Shown: in pieces, positions 10,360 through 22,252 of the stretch | Layout of the letters: each line of letters starts with the position of its first letter | Position numbering within the stretch: the stretch's first letter is position 1 | Translations under genes and position numbers: made by a program | Assembly (NCBI GenBank): GCA_029448655.1 | Contig: JACCLO010000006.1 | Coordinates: 310,001 to 374,000 of the forward strand | Direction: 5' to 3' | From: Wolfiporia cocos | Lineage: Eukaryota > Basidiomycota > Agaricomycetes > Polyporales > Phaeolaceae | Length of the DNA stretch: 64,000 nucleotides | The notes under the pieces: model-generated | Told to the model about the DNA's origin: nothing | The model's input: the letters and a program-made list of their open reading frames with translations, nothing else | Database searches by the model: none

Positions 10360-13030
10360 TCAGCTACGACTTGTGCTGCGCAGCGCTGCACATCGGAGCA
10401 CGCCATCCATATATCTGGGCCTCTTCAGCGTTGCACAATCTCTATCGACTTCGATCGGACGTTTCAACTTTTGGCGTGTCGGTGGTGCACCCTCCCACGT
10501 GGACCATTCGAGCAGTGACGGCCGCATCCAGGGATCATTCGCCATCAGCTCCTTCGCCATCCTCTTCAAGGGCTCGTCTTCTCGCTTGAGTTCGTCAAGA
10601 AGGTACTGTATAACGCGCCCGCACGACCACCGGTCAGCCTTGATCGGACTATACATCGGCCATTCGTCCGCCACCTCGGGCGCCAACCAACCCACCGTCC
10701 CGCAATAGTCACTGACCTCTTCGTCGTCGTTCTTCATTCGAATAGCGAGGTCGAAATCGATGATTTTCAAGCGGTATTTCTGGTCGACAAGAAGGTTGGC
10801 GGGCTTGATATCCCTGTGAGCAATACGAAGCTTGTGAAGGTACGCGAGACCCTTGAGCAGGCCCCAGCAGACTTGTGTGGCATTGCCACTAAGCTCACGA
10901 GGAGCGTTTCTGAGGCAGTCATGAACAGAACTCGGAAATTTGGGCAGAATAACCCACGACCCGGACTGGCCATGGAATGAATCGATCAATGAGACAACGT
11001 GTTCAGGCTTCGGTTTCCGGTCAGCAATGAATTTGAGGATTTCTAGCTCGTTCGAATTCTCGTGAACTTTCTTCGCGATAAGTTTCCTGTCAGGGTCCGA
11101 CCGTTGATGCACGGTGAAAATCTTCGACGGCGTCTGAAGGTCAAGCGTTAGCGCGGTGTATCACAAATAAAAAGGGGTTGCCGCACCTCGAATAGCGATT
11201 CCGCCACATAGTCTTGTGCTCCGAGCTCTATGTGGTCGTTTATTGTATCTGCGGCTTCAGCTCCTGCACCTGCACCTGCACCTGCACCTGCACCTGCACC
11301 GCTGCCGCCTTCGGCGTGGCGAGGACGTTTCCTCGATGTCCCGTGAGCGCTACTGCTGTAGAATGACTGCATGTGAAAATGCTGATCAAACTCCTGGATC
11401 TTCTCCATAAGTTGCGAAAGATTGGTTCTTGTGTCATGGTCTTCCTCCTCGCTGCCCCCACCGAGCATGTGAATGAGGTTGTATAACTGGAGCGTAAACA
11501 CAACGCGGTCAACTGGCTTGTCTAAGGAAAGGTCGTGTTTGATGTAATTGACCTGCAGCAACTCAGTATGCGAACCTGCTTGTATACAAAGCGCAACATA
11601 CCTCATGGTCGCCCTCCTTCTGAAACAGAGTATAGCGACTTGCATAGCCTTGCTTGTGAATGTAGACAGCAGTGATGATGAAATTCTTCTTCGACTTGAA
11701 CGCGCTCAAGAAACTGTTTGCAAAGCGGACGATAGCGGCGCCCGCCAGAAGCATCCGGACAAGGTCCTTTGGCCACCTTTGTTGTGCTGTTGTCGAAGCA
11801 ACCTCTACCAGCAGTCGAGGAAGAGTTGACTTCGCGACGAGGAAGTCGCTCTTAGGTCTGTACGTGCGGAGTCGCTCCCCGGGCTTTAGATTTTGAACAG
11901 TGGTGCACTGCGTGATAATATCGAAAGGCCACGGAGTGCTGCTTCTGTAGAGACGACGCTAAGTCATAACTGAAGGAGACGAGCGAGCGAACACGTACAG
12001 TTGAGCAGTGATCATTCTGTCCTCTGGGATATGAAGCATGAGCCTGAGGAAGAAGATCGCGTTCACCAAAAATTCCTTGACCTCTCCGGGCTTCTGAGGA
12101 TTTCGCCAAAACTTCTCCCATTCCTCGTTCGCAACATCCGCGACATGCATCACTTCGAGTCGCTCGGCATAGCGCCACGGCTGCTCCTCGGCAGTCGGTC
12201 CCTCGGATGGCCCGTTCTGAGAAGTCGTTATGTTGCGAGTCCTGAAATATGCCCGACATTGAGGATCTTGTATATTGTCGGACGCGGTATGTGCCTGTAT
12301 TGATCTGTCAGATTCGAGAAGCAGATTGGTATGTCAAGGATACAGCGCACATCATGGGCCAGACATGGCTTGTAATTCAGCTTTTCTTCGAACTCCGTGA
12401 CGAAGTCTGGGGCTGGGTCCGTTATACCCTTTACATTATTTTCTTCTAAATCGGATTCGACGAATGTCGGCCAGCTCGTCACTTTGACGAAGCAGGCCTG
12501 GTATTCTCTGACAAGGCGTGAGTTGAGATATATAGACTCTGCATGTTCGCCGTCTACATTACTCAATGTCGTCATGATTGCGACGAGATGTCATGTAACA
12601 GCAAAACTTACGTTCGTGCGCATCGGTCTGAACAATGACGTGCACTATATCCTTGCCAGTGGTAGGCTGTAAAACAGAGCCAACAGCTTGATGCGGGTGC
12701 AACTTTGTTGCAACGGCATTAAGGCGGTAATCGGCCGCCCTCTTCTTGTCATCCCAGACAGCCCGTGCCTCGTTGCCTGCCTCATCTACGATGGGTAGTT
12801 CCTCATTGGGCTAAGCGGGTGTGAGGGTCATCAAGATACGGCATGAGGTCGCCACATACCATCCACAGAGCCAGCTTCTCCAGTGAGTCCATCGCTGAGA
12901 ACCCCAAGTGTTGGCCGATGGCCTTTTGCAGGTCTACCATCTTGGCATTTTCAGCAACGTTGACATAGTCTGGGACCCCTTGGCCAATGTGCCGAAGATA
13001 CCAAACTGTGACTGTTGAAGTTGAGGACAT
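10360..13030 (-). CDS. Crinkler-type (CRN) REase-protein kinase fusion, apparently intact
   Basis: Seven exons join in phase: 12860-13030, 12612-12810, 12258-12553, 11999-12216, 11602-11944, 11187-11552, 10360-11133. Introns are 41-58 bp and the product is about 788 aa with no stop. Residues 1-57 resemble the ubiquitin-like Crinkler header (LQKAIGQHLGF...EKLALWM). Residues near 320-345 (KSDFLV, then PRLLVEVAS) look like the core strand of a PD-(D/E)XK nuclease fold, but the usual catalytic Lys after the Glu is not seen. A Gly-Ala tract from a 6-bp repeat lies near 494. The last exon is a protein kinase with HRDIKPAN and a DFDLA in place of DFG, then GTVGWLAPE. CRN proteins are a widespread eukaryotic family known as secreted or intracellular effectors. 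In fungi the partner and substrate are unknown. The 41-bp intron 12217-12257 with GTCGGG donor is the weakest junction. Confidence 0.8.
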
Positions 13031-13133
13031 GACTGGGAATCGGATCAGTTGGTCGTGGTGGTTGGTTGGAAGTTGAACGTGTGTGGCGTCCTTGGTTGTC
13101 ACACCCGTGTGATAATCCGTGACTCCCCGCAGC

Positions 13134-14575
13134 AATGGTGTCACACGCTCCCCATCGCGCGCAACGGCGCGTCCGCGGAGATCGCCCCGCGCGCGAACGA
13201 GCGCCCGACCGTCTCGCTCCACGGCGGCCTCACCGGGTGGGACCTCACCCCGTGGACGCCCGTCCCCGACACCGCCGTGGAGGCGGACCCTGCCGCGCGC
13301 GTCACCCTGTTCACCGCCGCGGAGCTCGCGCGCGTGCAGGCGGCCATCCCCGCCGGCGCGTACGCGTTCTTCGTGCGCGAGTCGCCCGACGGCGAGGAGG
13401 GCTTCCCCGGGCGCCTCCGCGTCGAGGTGCTCGTCGCGCTCCTCGACGCGCGCGGGCGCCCCGACGGCGCCCGCGACGGCGAGTGGCACCTCGGGAGCGT
13501 GCTCCTCGTCTACCGCGCGAAGCTCCTCGACGGCGCCGTCACGGCCGTGAATATGACGCAGGTGCGTGCGTGCGGTGTGCGGCGCGGCGCGGGCTGACGC
13601 GCGCTCTAGCACTGGGGATTCAACCTCGACGCGTCCCTCCAGGAGGGCGTGAGCGTCAGGGACCACAGCCTCACGATCAAGGTGCGTCCCCCGCGAGTGC
13701 TGGTGGTCTGCGCGCACTGATGCCCGCCGCGGCGCAGGCGGACCACACGCTTGCGTACCTCCCCGACGCCAACTCGGCCGGCGCGCTCGCGCCCGTCGCG
13801 GGCACGCACCACGCGCATGCGGAGAAGACGACGCGCACGATCGGGGAGCGGTTCCCTGAGAACGGATACGGTGCGTGTGGTGCGGCCGTGAATGCTGCCC
13901 TGGCGCTGACGCACCCGCAGATGAGTTTTACGTGTTCGCGCCGCGCCCGGACTCCCCCGTGCTCCCGCCGCCGCGCGTGTCTGAGGCGGAGTTGGGGCCG
14001 GAGGCGGACCTGCTCACGCCTGCGCTCGAGGCACGCGACCCCGTCGTTGAGCTCGCAGGCGCGAAGAGCGGGCTCCGGGTCGACTTTACGACGAACCGTA
14101 CGTCGCGCGTTTTGTTGGTTTGCCTCTGCTGATCCCCGCCGCTGACGCGCGCGCAGAGTCGGGTGTGCAGTTCTACTCGAACAACTTTGTCGACCCCAAG
14201 AAGACCGCGAGGAAGAAGATCCACGGCGGCTCTGGCGAGAAGGGCGACGGATACGAGGCGGGCTCTACGTCGACCGTATTTCAAGTCGTGTGCGATGCTG
14301 ACATTGGAGTCTCCTCTCTCGTCGCTTCCTCACTCTCAACCGCGCGCACTCCATCCTGCGAATTCCGCATGCCTCGCCCCTTCCTCGAACTGTGGCCTTT
14401 GAATCCACCGCACGTCCACAGCCGCCGCGTTCCTCGAGTTCCACGAGCCGCTCGCGGCGTGGATGCACCCCAATACGCTCGGTCCGTCCGGGCACGACGC
14501 GCTGCTCGCGGCGGGCGAGGTATACAACAGCTTCGTGCGCATGGACGTGTGGTACCGCAGCCAGGAGGGGCTCTG
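13134..14575 (+). pseudogene. Aldose 1-epimerase (galactose mutarotase-like), 5'-truncated
   Basis: GC-rich exons 13134-13561, 13610-13681, 13738-13870, 13921-14097 and 14157 to about 14270 join in phase, with a last coding piece ending at the TGA at 14573-14575. Family marks are NERPTVSLHGG, NMTQ-HWGFNLDAS, GVQFYSNNF and FLEFHEP, all typical of the mutarotase beta-sandwich that interconverts sugar anomers. The N-terminal strands expected before the first exon are missing; that space is the 5' end and upstream region of the divergent CRN-kinase gene. The exon joint after 14270 does not resolve cleanly. Base composition is far more GC-rich than in the surrounding transposons, marking older host sequence. 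It is probably a broken host gene. Confidence 0.65.
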
Positions 14576-15052
14576 AGCGCCGCGCCGGCGAGGAGCATCG
14601 CGGGCGAAGGTGGGAAGCGCGGGGAGAGAAGGTGGCGCGAGGTGTAAGATAGAAGTTGAGAAGGTTGCTGGAATGTACGATTTGCTGATCTTTACTGAGA
14701 CGATGATGGAATGCGGTGTGCTGGCGCGAGCCGTGGAACGCTGGATGTCGGACATCGGACGTTGATCCCGTCGCACTGTAGTCGCGTGAGCAGAAGAAGC
14801 AGCTTATCGGGAGGCAGCAATCCCTTGTTTGCTGATACGTCGATATGGATGCAGAGCAAGAAATTGTGCGGTGCCTGGTGAGCGTTCTATTTTGTTCTTC
14901 CTTCTTCATAGACTACAGATTATGTTACGCTTGGGACTACAACTCTATAAGCTACCTACCTATAATAATATGTACGTCATTTCATATGATGGAACATAGG
15001 TGATGTCTACTGGCGGGTATAGTGACTCTAGTCCTTGTATGACATGCTGTCG
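14576..15052. other. No gene seen
   Basis: A flank between the epimerase remnant and the membrane-protein fragment. No ORF, RNA or repeat that I can support. Confidence 0.5.
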
Positions 15053-15604
15053 TCACCACAGGTACCAGCAAAAGCACCGCCTCTCCGACGGCGCTCGCAC
15101 AGAATGCGCTCGATACATCCAGCGCCCCACCAAGCCGATGCTGCAACACATCCCCTGGCTGAGGAAGCCGATGAGCACCACGCACAACAGCCTCACGTTG
15201 TCGACCGCCCAATGCGCCCAATTCCACGGCATGAGCGCGAACCAGCCGTCCTCGTCTGCCACGGTGAGAATTAGGTCGACGGTCCACACCGCGGCGATGG
15301 TGAAGCTCAGGATGAACGCTCCCACTGCGCATGCCGTCGCGGCGTGGTGCGCGCTAGTGTCAGCGTAGGGCGCGTGTCTGCTCACGGCGAGGATTCGGAG
15401 CCCCGTGTAGCCACATAGGGAGGACCAAGCGACGGCGAGTGCTCCGTATAGGATCGTGAACCCTGTCATGGCAACCATGGGAAAGAGAAATTCTAAATCT
15501 TCCAATATTCTCTTGCCGACGAGCTCGAAGAGCTGGTATGCCCGCTTGTGCCGCTGCTGATTATCGATATGTCGTGGTAGACAAGCGGTGGACAGCGGTC
15601 CTGC
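15053..15604 (-). pseudogene. Multi-pass membrane protein, N-terminus removed by an LTR
   Basis: A minus-strand frame of about 184 residues ends at 15053 and enters LTR sequence at 15605. It shows about four hydrophobic segments (for example around FLFPMVAMTGFTILYGALA and ACAVGAFILSFTIAAVW) separated by short charged loops, consistent with an integral membrane protein. No family is recognised. The start was lost or displaced by the LTR insertion, and I found no continuation beyond 16103. The C-terminus may continue through a short intron near 15050. Confidence 0.45.
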
Positions 15605-16103
15605 TAACACAAGATAACAACTTACTAGTTATTCTTGAAGGTTTGCTGGTTAGGCGAAGAGTAGTAGCTGTTAAGCAGGATACGTCACGAGTGTTACTCG
15701 ATAGTATGAATGTAATGAATAGAACTGAGGCAATAGCGCTCAGCAAGGCTAGTATATACATGATCCCTAACAGTCCTATTATGTAATACTAATGTCCGTA
15801 TTTGTATGGCGCTCGTGTCATTACAAAGACGGGGCGTGACCAAAGCCCGGTCCGCTGACGTTTATTCGCTGACTGCTTCCGGACAGAATGTCCGATTGGC
15901 TGGAACTAGACATGTGACTGATGGTAACTACTAGTGATAAGATAAGACCGTTGTTACGGGAGATAACCCGGCCATCATTCGGCACGTATGTAACCGTTAA
16001 CTTATGAACCAGATAAGCTAGTTATTGGTCTAGAAAGTCGTAGATAATTCGTAGAATTGCCGGAAAAATAGTAAGAAATATAGGGAAACTAGAAGAATTC
16101 TTG
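15605..16103 (-). repeat. Solo LTR with internal deletion (family of 53200-53818)
   Basis: The left end taacacaag matches the intact copies. The right end stops at gaattcttg, missing the last bases, and roughly 110 bp are absent from the middle relative to 39789-40407. No target duplication is found because the right end is lost. Confidence 0.75.
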
Positions 16104-16813
16104 GCGCACGCACGTGTATGGCAAGCTAATAAGCTTGGTAATACGTGAGGTTTAGGTGATCCAACCGCAATGCCCCTTGGATTGCAACCGTTTTAGGAAA
16201 TTTCTGACACAAATGTGTATTCGTTCATTGGCCTCTTTCCTGGTTCTTGATTAGGCACATCTGTTGCAAACAACGTCAATTTGCGATCATCATCTATGTC
16301 AACACAAGAGACAACTCGACAACAAAGGGCATTTGACAAAGGACAATTGCACCTCATGGCCAGCATGTGGTTCTGCGACCGAATAGAATGACTGTACAGC
16401 CCTGCGCGAGGCATTGCATGCCACTGAAGGCGGATCGAGGAAGCCTCATTTCCGCCGCTAAGGTATGACGCCTCGAAGCAGCAGCAGCTGCGATATAGAA
16501 TTCACGTGTTCATAGTGGAGTATTCTTACGCGGTTTATGCGTATTCATCTGATACGTCCGTATAACGATCGCTGTGTTGTTGACTTGCCACGAGTGCCCT
16601 ACCTCACTTGTGATGAGTGAGGTTGATGTCCCCCCAAATTAATGTTAAGGATTTGACTTAGTGGCCTGAGACACAAGCCGGGCCTGGCACATCAATATGC
16701 GTGATTCATGTCTTCTTTGGGTACGTACAGGAGGGAAGCATACAATGCCATAAGACACATGCTAAGCAGAATCACATACGAGGGACCAGTACAGACCAAG
16801 GACCCTACGATGC
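16104..16813. other. No gene seen
   Basis: The stretch next to the Zn2Cys6 gene end at 16814 could include its 3' UTR or a last small exon: a GTGTGAG donor lies near the final codons. Nothing else is supported. Confidence 0.4.
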
Positions 16814-17607
16814 TCAAGCCTGGTGCGGAGCCCGGGCACGAGCCACATCCAAAATCTCACACCTGCGTGTGCGGACACGATCTAAGGCAGCCTGATTGTC
16901 GGCAATCCGCTGGAGCAAAGCACGCTCCTCGATGCAAAGGCCCATGAGGGAGCCTGCTTCCTCTGCAGTGATCACAACCCCTTCCATGTTGTAATGCACC
17001 AGGGCGCCGGGGGCTGCGTTGTTTTGTGGCGGAGGGACTGGCAGCAGTTCCGGAAAGTCGGGAACCGCAGGGGGCTGTGCATGGGCCACAGCAGGAGCCA
17101 GGGGCCTTATGGGGGCAGAAATGTTGGCGGTGGAGGCAGTAGCAGCAGGCGGAGCAGCAGGCGCGGAAGAGGCAGGCACTGACGTTGCGGGTCCAGGCCG
17201 ATGGCGGTCCGACAACGCGTGGGACGAGCGGGAAGGGACCCGTCGGGGCGCTTGCGTGGGATGGCGGAAGGAAGGCTCAGGGGGGCGCGATGGCCCAGGG
17301 TCCAGTGTAGCGATCCTGGGCATGGATGGTGGACGCGCCTCGTGGGTGCTCGTTCCAGTACGCTCCGAGGAAGCAGCCGTACGGAAGAAACTCGCAGGGG
17401 CAGGAGTAGGAAGCCTGCGCGAAGGCCTGGGCACGGCGCCACCTAGTACGAGGGTTGGACGACCAAACGAATCTTTGGCGGCGGACTTGGGGTGGTCCAA
17501 GCTGACACGGAAATACTCAACGTGTCGAACTACTCCTAGGTCTCCCGGTTATGGACCTTAGTCGTTACTCAGTAAGGGATAACTAAGTAGAGTTGTTGAC
17601 GTCAGGC

Positions 17608-18214
17608 TGACATGGAAACCCACTGGTTACATGACTACCCGCAAAGCGGGGAAACCCTCCCTATATCCCTCCTATCCCTATCCTCCAAGGAGTACAGGAC
17701 GTCTCTTGTGGATGAACTGCCGTTGCCCTTCCCTTGTATTTCAGGGGCTGGTCGGGACGCACCGAACCGCTGGCGGATGAGGAGGACTGGCCGCTCCTTA
17801 GGCACCCAGGCTAGCAGTCAAAGAGAGAGAGAGAGGGTGCCGACGCTAAGACAGGGGCACACCAGAGAAGAGATGGTTCCCAGGGGACTTGCCCCAAGGC
17901 CGAGAAGAATAGTTCTGAGGTGTAAGCCTCAGAACGTCGTAGTATATATACATGAGGATCAGTAACTACCGCTGCACAAGACCTGCCCTAATGGCGTGGT
18001 CTGTGCACGCGCTGTGACCGTAACCCCTAACTACGTTACACTGTGACTACTCCCAACGTCACGTGACCTGTAGAGATAAGATAGTGAAGGAATTATCTAC
18101 CTACGCACGTGCGGTTCCACTTGAGCGGCTAAGTAATATATTGTAGCGAATATCTGTGGAATAAAGATGAATAGATCCTCAGGGAACCCCTTTATTCTGG
18201 GATTTCGTGTGACA
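17608..18214 (-). repeat. Solo LTR nested in the left LTR of the 17503-20430 element
   Basis: 607 bp, minus orientation (TGTCACACGAA to CCATGTCA), with perfect 5-bp duplication caggc at 17603-17607 and 18215-18219. Confidence 0.9.
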
Positions 18215-18553
18215 CAGGCAAGGGAGCACGCATAGAGATAGCAGAGTAAGACCGGGGGCACATGCGCCCTTAGCCAAGATTGATAGAGCTGAGGTATAAG
18301 ACCTCAGCGTTAACGTTTATATACAGAGGGGAGCTGGTAACTACGCAAGACGTGGCTACCCTAAAGTAGAGGCTCGAGTGCTGTAAGGCGCTTCCCTAAG
18401 TACATGTGACCTACATGCAAGACAGATGTCAGGTGACCGCTGGTGAAGCGGCCACCGTAGACTAGTGGCTAAGTGTACATAGCTAGAATGTAAGTAACGA
18501 GGATCGAGCCGGGGTAGAGCCGATCGATCCATGTCACAGAAACCGTGACATTA

Positions 18554-19013
18554 TGACACAAACCAAACTGCAATACTTACTAAGATCCTTTGGGGGGTGT
18601 CTTAGAGGGTAGAAAGCAAAGTAGTAAGGCGATGAAGTAGCTTGTTAGGCTGTAGTTCAATATCGAGGAGAACAGAACTGAGGTTTAACGCTCAGTCCGC
18701 CCTAGTATATATACATGCGTTGCGAGACCCATAATACTACTAGGACCTACGGTACCTAAGGATGAGTAACGCTACATGTGATCTAATACTTCGACATGTG
18801 ATTCTAGGTAAGAGCATCAGTCAGTGATCATGTGAACGTAGACGATGCATGTGATTCTGGTTGGTATGGAACCTGCTAGAAGGTTCCGGTAAGTTCCATG
18901 GGCGTAAGCGCTAAGTTACGTGATGTGCTAGTTATACGTATTCTATTCTACATTGTAGATATTGAAGTATAAAAGCAGGAAAAATAGCTAAAAATAAGGA
19001 AAAATCTGTGACA
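18554..19013 (-). repeat. Solo LTR at the LTR/internal boundary
   Basis: 460 bp with perfect duplication catta (18549-18553, 19014-19018). It landed precisely at the junction of the host element's 3' LTR and polypurine tract. Confidence 0.88.
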
Positions 19014-20530
19014 CATTACCTCCCGTTTAGAATTCATCGCCCTCGATGAAGTGGTGTCGCCCCTGTCGGGGAACTTCATTTGTTGAAGGGAGGGGAGAAT
19101 GTACGTGTATTCCTGTTGGTCTTGTAGGTAGTCAGCGCGCCTCTTCCGGCGGCGCGCTGGTGTTGTTGTCGTTGTTGGCTCTTGAGGGTAGTCTGGTAGG
19201 AGTGATGTGGTGCGCATGGTGGAGTTCCCAGGCTCCGCGCAAACTCCCTTATTGTTGCCGTAGACTACGAGAGCGGCCGGTGGTTGTAGGTCCCTAGGTT
19301 TTACATGTCGGGGACATGCCTTGTTTGTTGCTCGACGCGAGGGCAAGTCGCACGAGAGGCGGTGTTGTAGGACTCGAAAGGCGGTGATTGGAGATGGCGC
19401 CACAGCTACAATCCTCCGGTTCGCACGCCGGGGAGGTCGTAACGTCCTCGTCATGAGGGAGTCGGGATGACATGGTACCGCGCTGGAGATATGGGTGGAG
19501 TACCCATAAAGGGCTCTGGTGGTGGTTAACTTCTAGCCGCGCCCCCTAAGGCGCATACTGTGTTGGGCTATGGACGCGCTGCGTATATTGTTGCCACTGA
19601 GGGTGGACGCATAGCGGTTGGTCGTCCTGGTAGGGCTTACGCTTGTTGGCGTTCGGGCTGTTGCTCCCATGCATGGCATGCGGGCCCACATGGTGAGCTC
19701 ACCTACTAGCGTGCTGCCTTGTTCTCATTCCGTCGTGGTGGCTGGCGTACCTCTGGTGTCGGCCGTCCCGCTTCAAACCGTGGTCCTGGCGGTTGGTCAC
19801 TCTGAGGGGACTGTTGTTGGCGAGAGGTCGCCATGACAACACTTATAGTGGGGGCTGGCAATTGTGCCGTCCAAGGCCATTTGGCTCAGTGGATGCCCCG
19901 CCGCGTCGTCGCACACCTACAGACGTAGAGAAACCCCTCCGGCCCCACGTCGTCACCAACGTCGCAGGGGGGGAGTAAGATAGCTCTATCAATATGACGC
20001 GGAAATACTCAACGTGTTGTACTACTCCTAGGTCTCCCGGTTATGGGCCTAAGTCGTTACTCAGTAAGGGATAACTAAGTAGAGTTGTTGACGTCAGGCA
20101 AGGGAGCACGCATAGAGATAGCAGAGTAAGACCGGGGGCACACGTGCCCTTAGCCAAGATTGATAGAGCTGAGGTATAAGACCTCAGCGTTGACGTTTAT
20201 ATACAGAGGGGAGCTGGTAACTACGCAAGACGTGGCTACCCTAAAGTAGAGGCTCGAGTGCTGTAAGGCGCTTCCCTAAGTACATGTGACCTACATGCAA
20301 GACAGATGTCAGGTGACCGCTGGTGAGGCGGCCACGGTAGACTAGTGGCTAAGCGTACATAGCTAGAACGTAAGTAACGAGGATCGAGCTGGGGTAGAGC
20401 CGATCGATCCATGTCACAGAAACCGTGACACGAGCATGCGGCCATGGCGAGCTCATCCTCGCTGCTTCCGGGAGCGCCGGTTCCCGCGGCGAAAGAGTTA
20501 GGTCCCGCGGTGGCGCTGGACCGTGCCTCA

Positions 20531-21229
20531 TGTCACAGATTTGGGACATGCCACTATTTTTCCCGTATTTTTACCTATTTATCTGGTATTTCTACGACCT
20601 TGTAGACATTTACGCTGCTAAGCGCCCGTCTACACGTACACGCAACCAAACAACACGTACACAACGCGGTATACGTCCACCTGTCATAACAACACGTACA
20701 TAACACGTTTGTACGCGTCAATGACTCAGCGGACTAACCTCCGGTGTCACGCGCTTTGCTCATATCCCGATACCGGGCTATGTCAGTACAATTGGATAAG
20801 CGGCCCGCTCGTTATCACATGCCAATGCCCTTACGATTACTCATATCCCGATACCGGTATATAATAATCACATGCATGGCTTACTAACGTAGCTACAGCC
20901 ACTTCCACAACATGGACCTACGGTCCAAACAAACGATCTTACTGGTGCGGCCATTACCGGCGCACATGGTCTATTGTAGTTTACGACTTAACCATATTAG
21001 TTATGTCTGCGCACAGACCACCCTCATGTTTGGCTCCCTTACCGGTAACCAAACAAAGCATGTATATAAGTAGGGCTATCACTGCGGATAAGCCTTAGAT
21101 TTGTTCTCTGCATTCGCACAGTTACATACCATCTCTGCTTGCGCCCACTAGCCTCCTCACCAACCTTCTGCAACTCCTTCAAGTCGCCTATAAGGTTATA
21201 GTGTGAGTCCCACAGTCTAGTCTGTGTCA
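20531..21229 (+). repeat. 5' LTR of gypsy-A
   Basis: Begins TGTCACAG and ends CTGTGTCA (imperfect terminal inverted repeat). Contains tatataag at 21063-21070. Confidence 0.95.
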
Positions 21230-21231
21230 TA

Positions 21232-21242
21232 AGAACAAATCT
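21232..21242 (+). promoter_or_regulatory. Self-priming primer binding site of gypsy-A
   Basis: agaacaaatct, two bases after the LTR, is the perfect reverse complement of agatttgttct at 21097-21107, about 34 nt downstream of the TATA box. This is the geometry expected if the transcript's own 5' end primes reverse transcription, as in Tf1/sushi elements. Confidence 0.8.
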
Positions 21243-22252
21243 CCCCCCTACCCCCGCCCTTGCGCTTGCGCTTGGGTCTGGGTTTCTATCCTACAGGGGC
21301 TATTACTTGTTGCTGCGCACATCCCTTTCTGCCTGACAAGGCGATTGGGGTGATAGTTGAGATCTGGGGGATACATCGCCATCCTCGGCAGAGGATTGGC
21401 AACCAGGGAAGCCACACCGCCTTTTTAGGCAGGAGGCCTACCTAACCCGGACTCCAGGGTCAAGGAGACATGGTCCTCGCTGACAAGCTTGGACTATGCG
21501 CGGTTAAGACCCGCCTGTGGAGAAAAGGGGACGGTCTGCCTGTGTGCGCCCAACCCCCTGTCATGGCAAGCGTTGTTCAGCGCCCCATCACTATCCACAG
21601 GGTCATCATTATGATGGCATGGGAATTTTCCAAAGCCGCCTCCCAGGCGTAAGGGACCTGCTTTGAACCCGTTATGGGAAAAGCGGTGAGGGGGATCATC
21701 TTCGGATAATCCTGCCAAAGGACAAGTGCGGTAGCCACAAAACATAAGTCCTCCGGGCAGTTCGGCGTGCACGTCATAGGGTCAAATAGGGCAAAGGGGT
21801 ACACTTGCGCGCCTTAGGGCTAATCCACTTACCTGTGGACGCGATGGTATTCCGATGTCCTGAAAAAGTCCCCGTGATAGTCTGTAGACGGCAACCTCAT
21901 TGTTGAAGCATGGACAGGCTAAGGGATGTAAAATCCCAGCCACTTTCCGGCATCGTCCCTCCGGGGCGGTGTCGTGTATCCGAATCCCAATCATCTGACC
22001 CAGGAACCGGCCTGGCAGTCAGCAACTCTACCCCTGGAGTCGGCGCCTCTGACCGTTAGGGTCATGCGAATATCCGCGCCGTCTCGGCACAGGGTTTGCG
22101 CGCAACATAAGAGTAATTATGCCCCGTAGTACACCTTCTTTGCTCCTGAAAAGGAGTCCACTACCCTACCTTACATAATCCCTTTTATTCCTGTTCTTGG
22201 ACGTATCACTGGGAAACTTCGTTTCTCATGAAAGCTGCACTTTCTTAGAATC

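Larger units (their letters stand above)
17503..20430 (-). mobile_element. Non-autonomous LTR element with two nested LTRs
   Basis: The right LTR is 19995-20430 (436 bp). The left LTR runs 17503-18550 but contains a 607-bp foreign LTR. Between them, 19014-19994 holds about 980 bp without recognisable gag or pol. Minus-strand orientation. The primer site 19982-19993 is the 12-nt reverse complement of the LTR sequence 20159-20170, hence self-priming. Flanks are caagc (17498-17502) and cgagc (20431-20435), a target duplication with one mismatch. It is inserted in a coding exon of the Zn2Cys6 gene. Confidence 0.82.

Noticed and set aside
13135..14145. Long Arg/Ala-rich frame in the 13-14 kb region, and the antisense frame extending the CRN gene upstream to 13717
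   Set aside because: Both are by-products of high GC in the epimerase exons. The epimerase frames carry family motifs and the CRN start at 13030 begins the header domain.
18490..19020. A separate short LTR pair formed by gtcacag/gtgaca words near 18535-18560
   Set aside because: The words are the end of one LTR and the start of another inserted at its edge, as the catta duplication shows.
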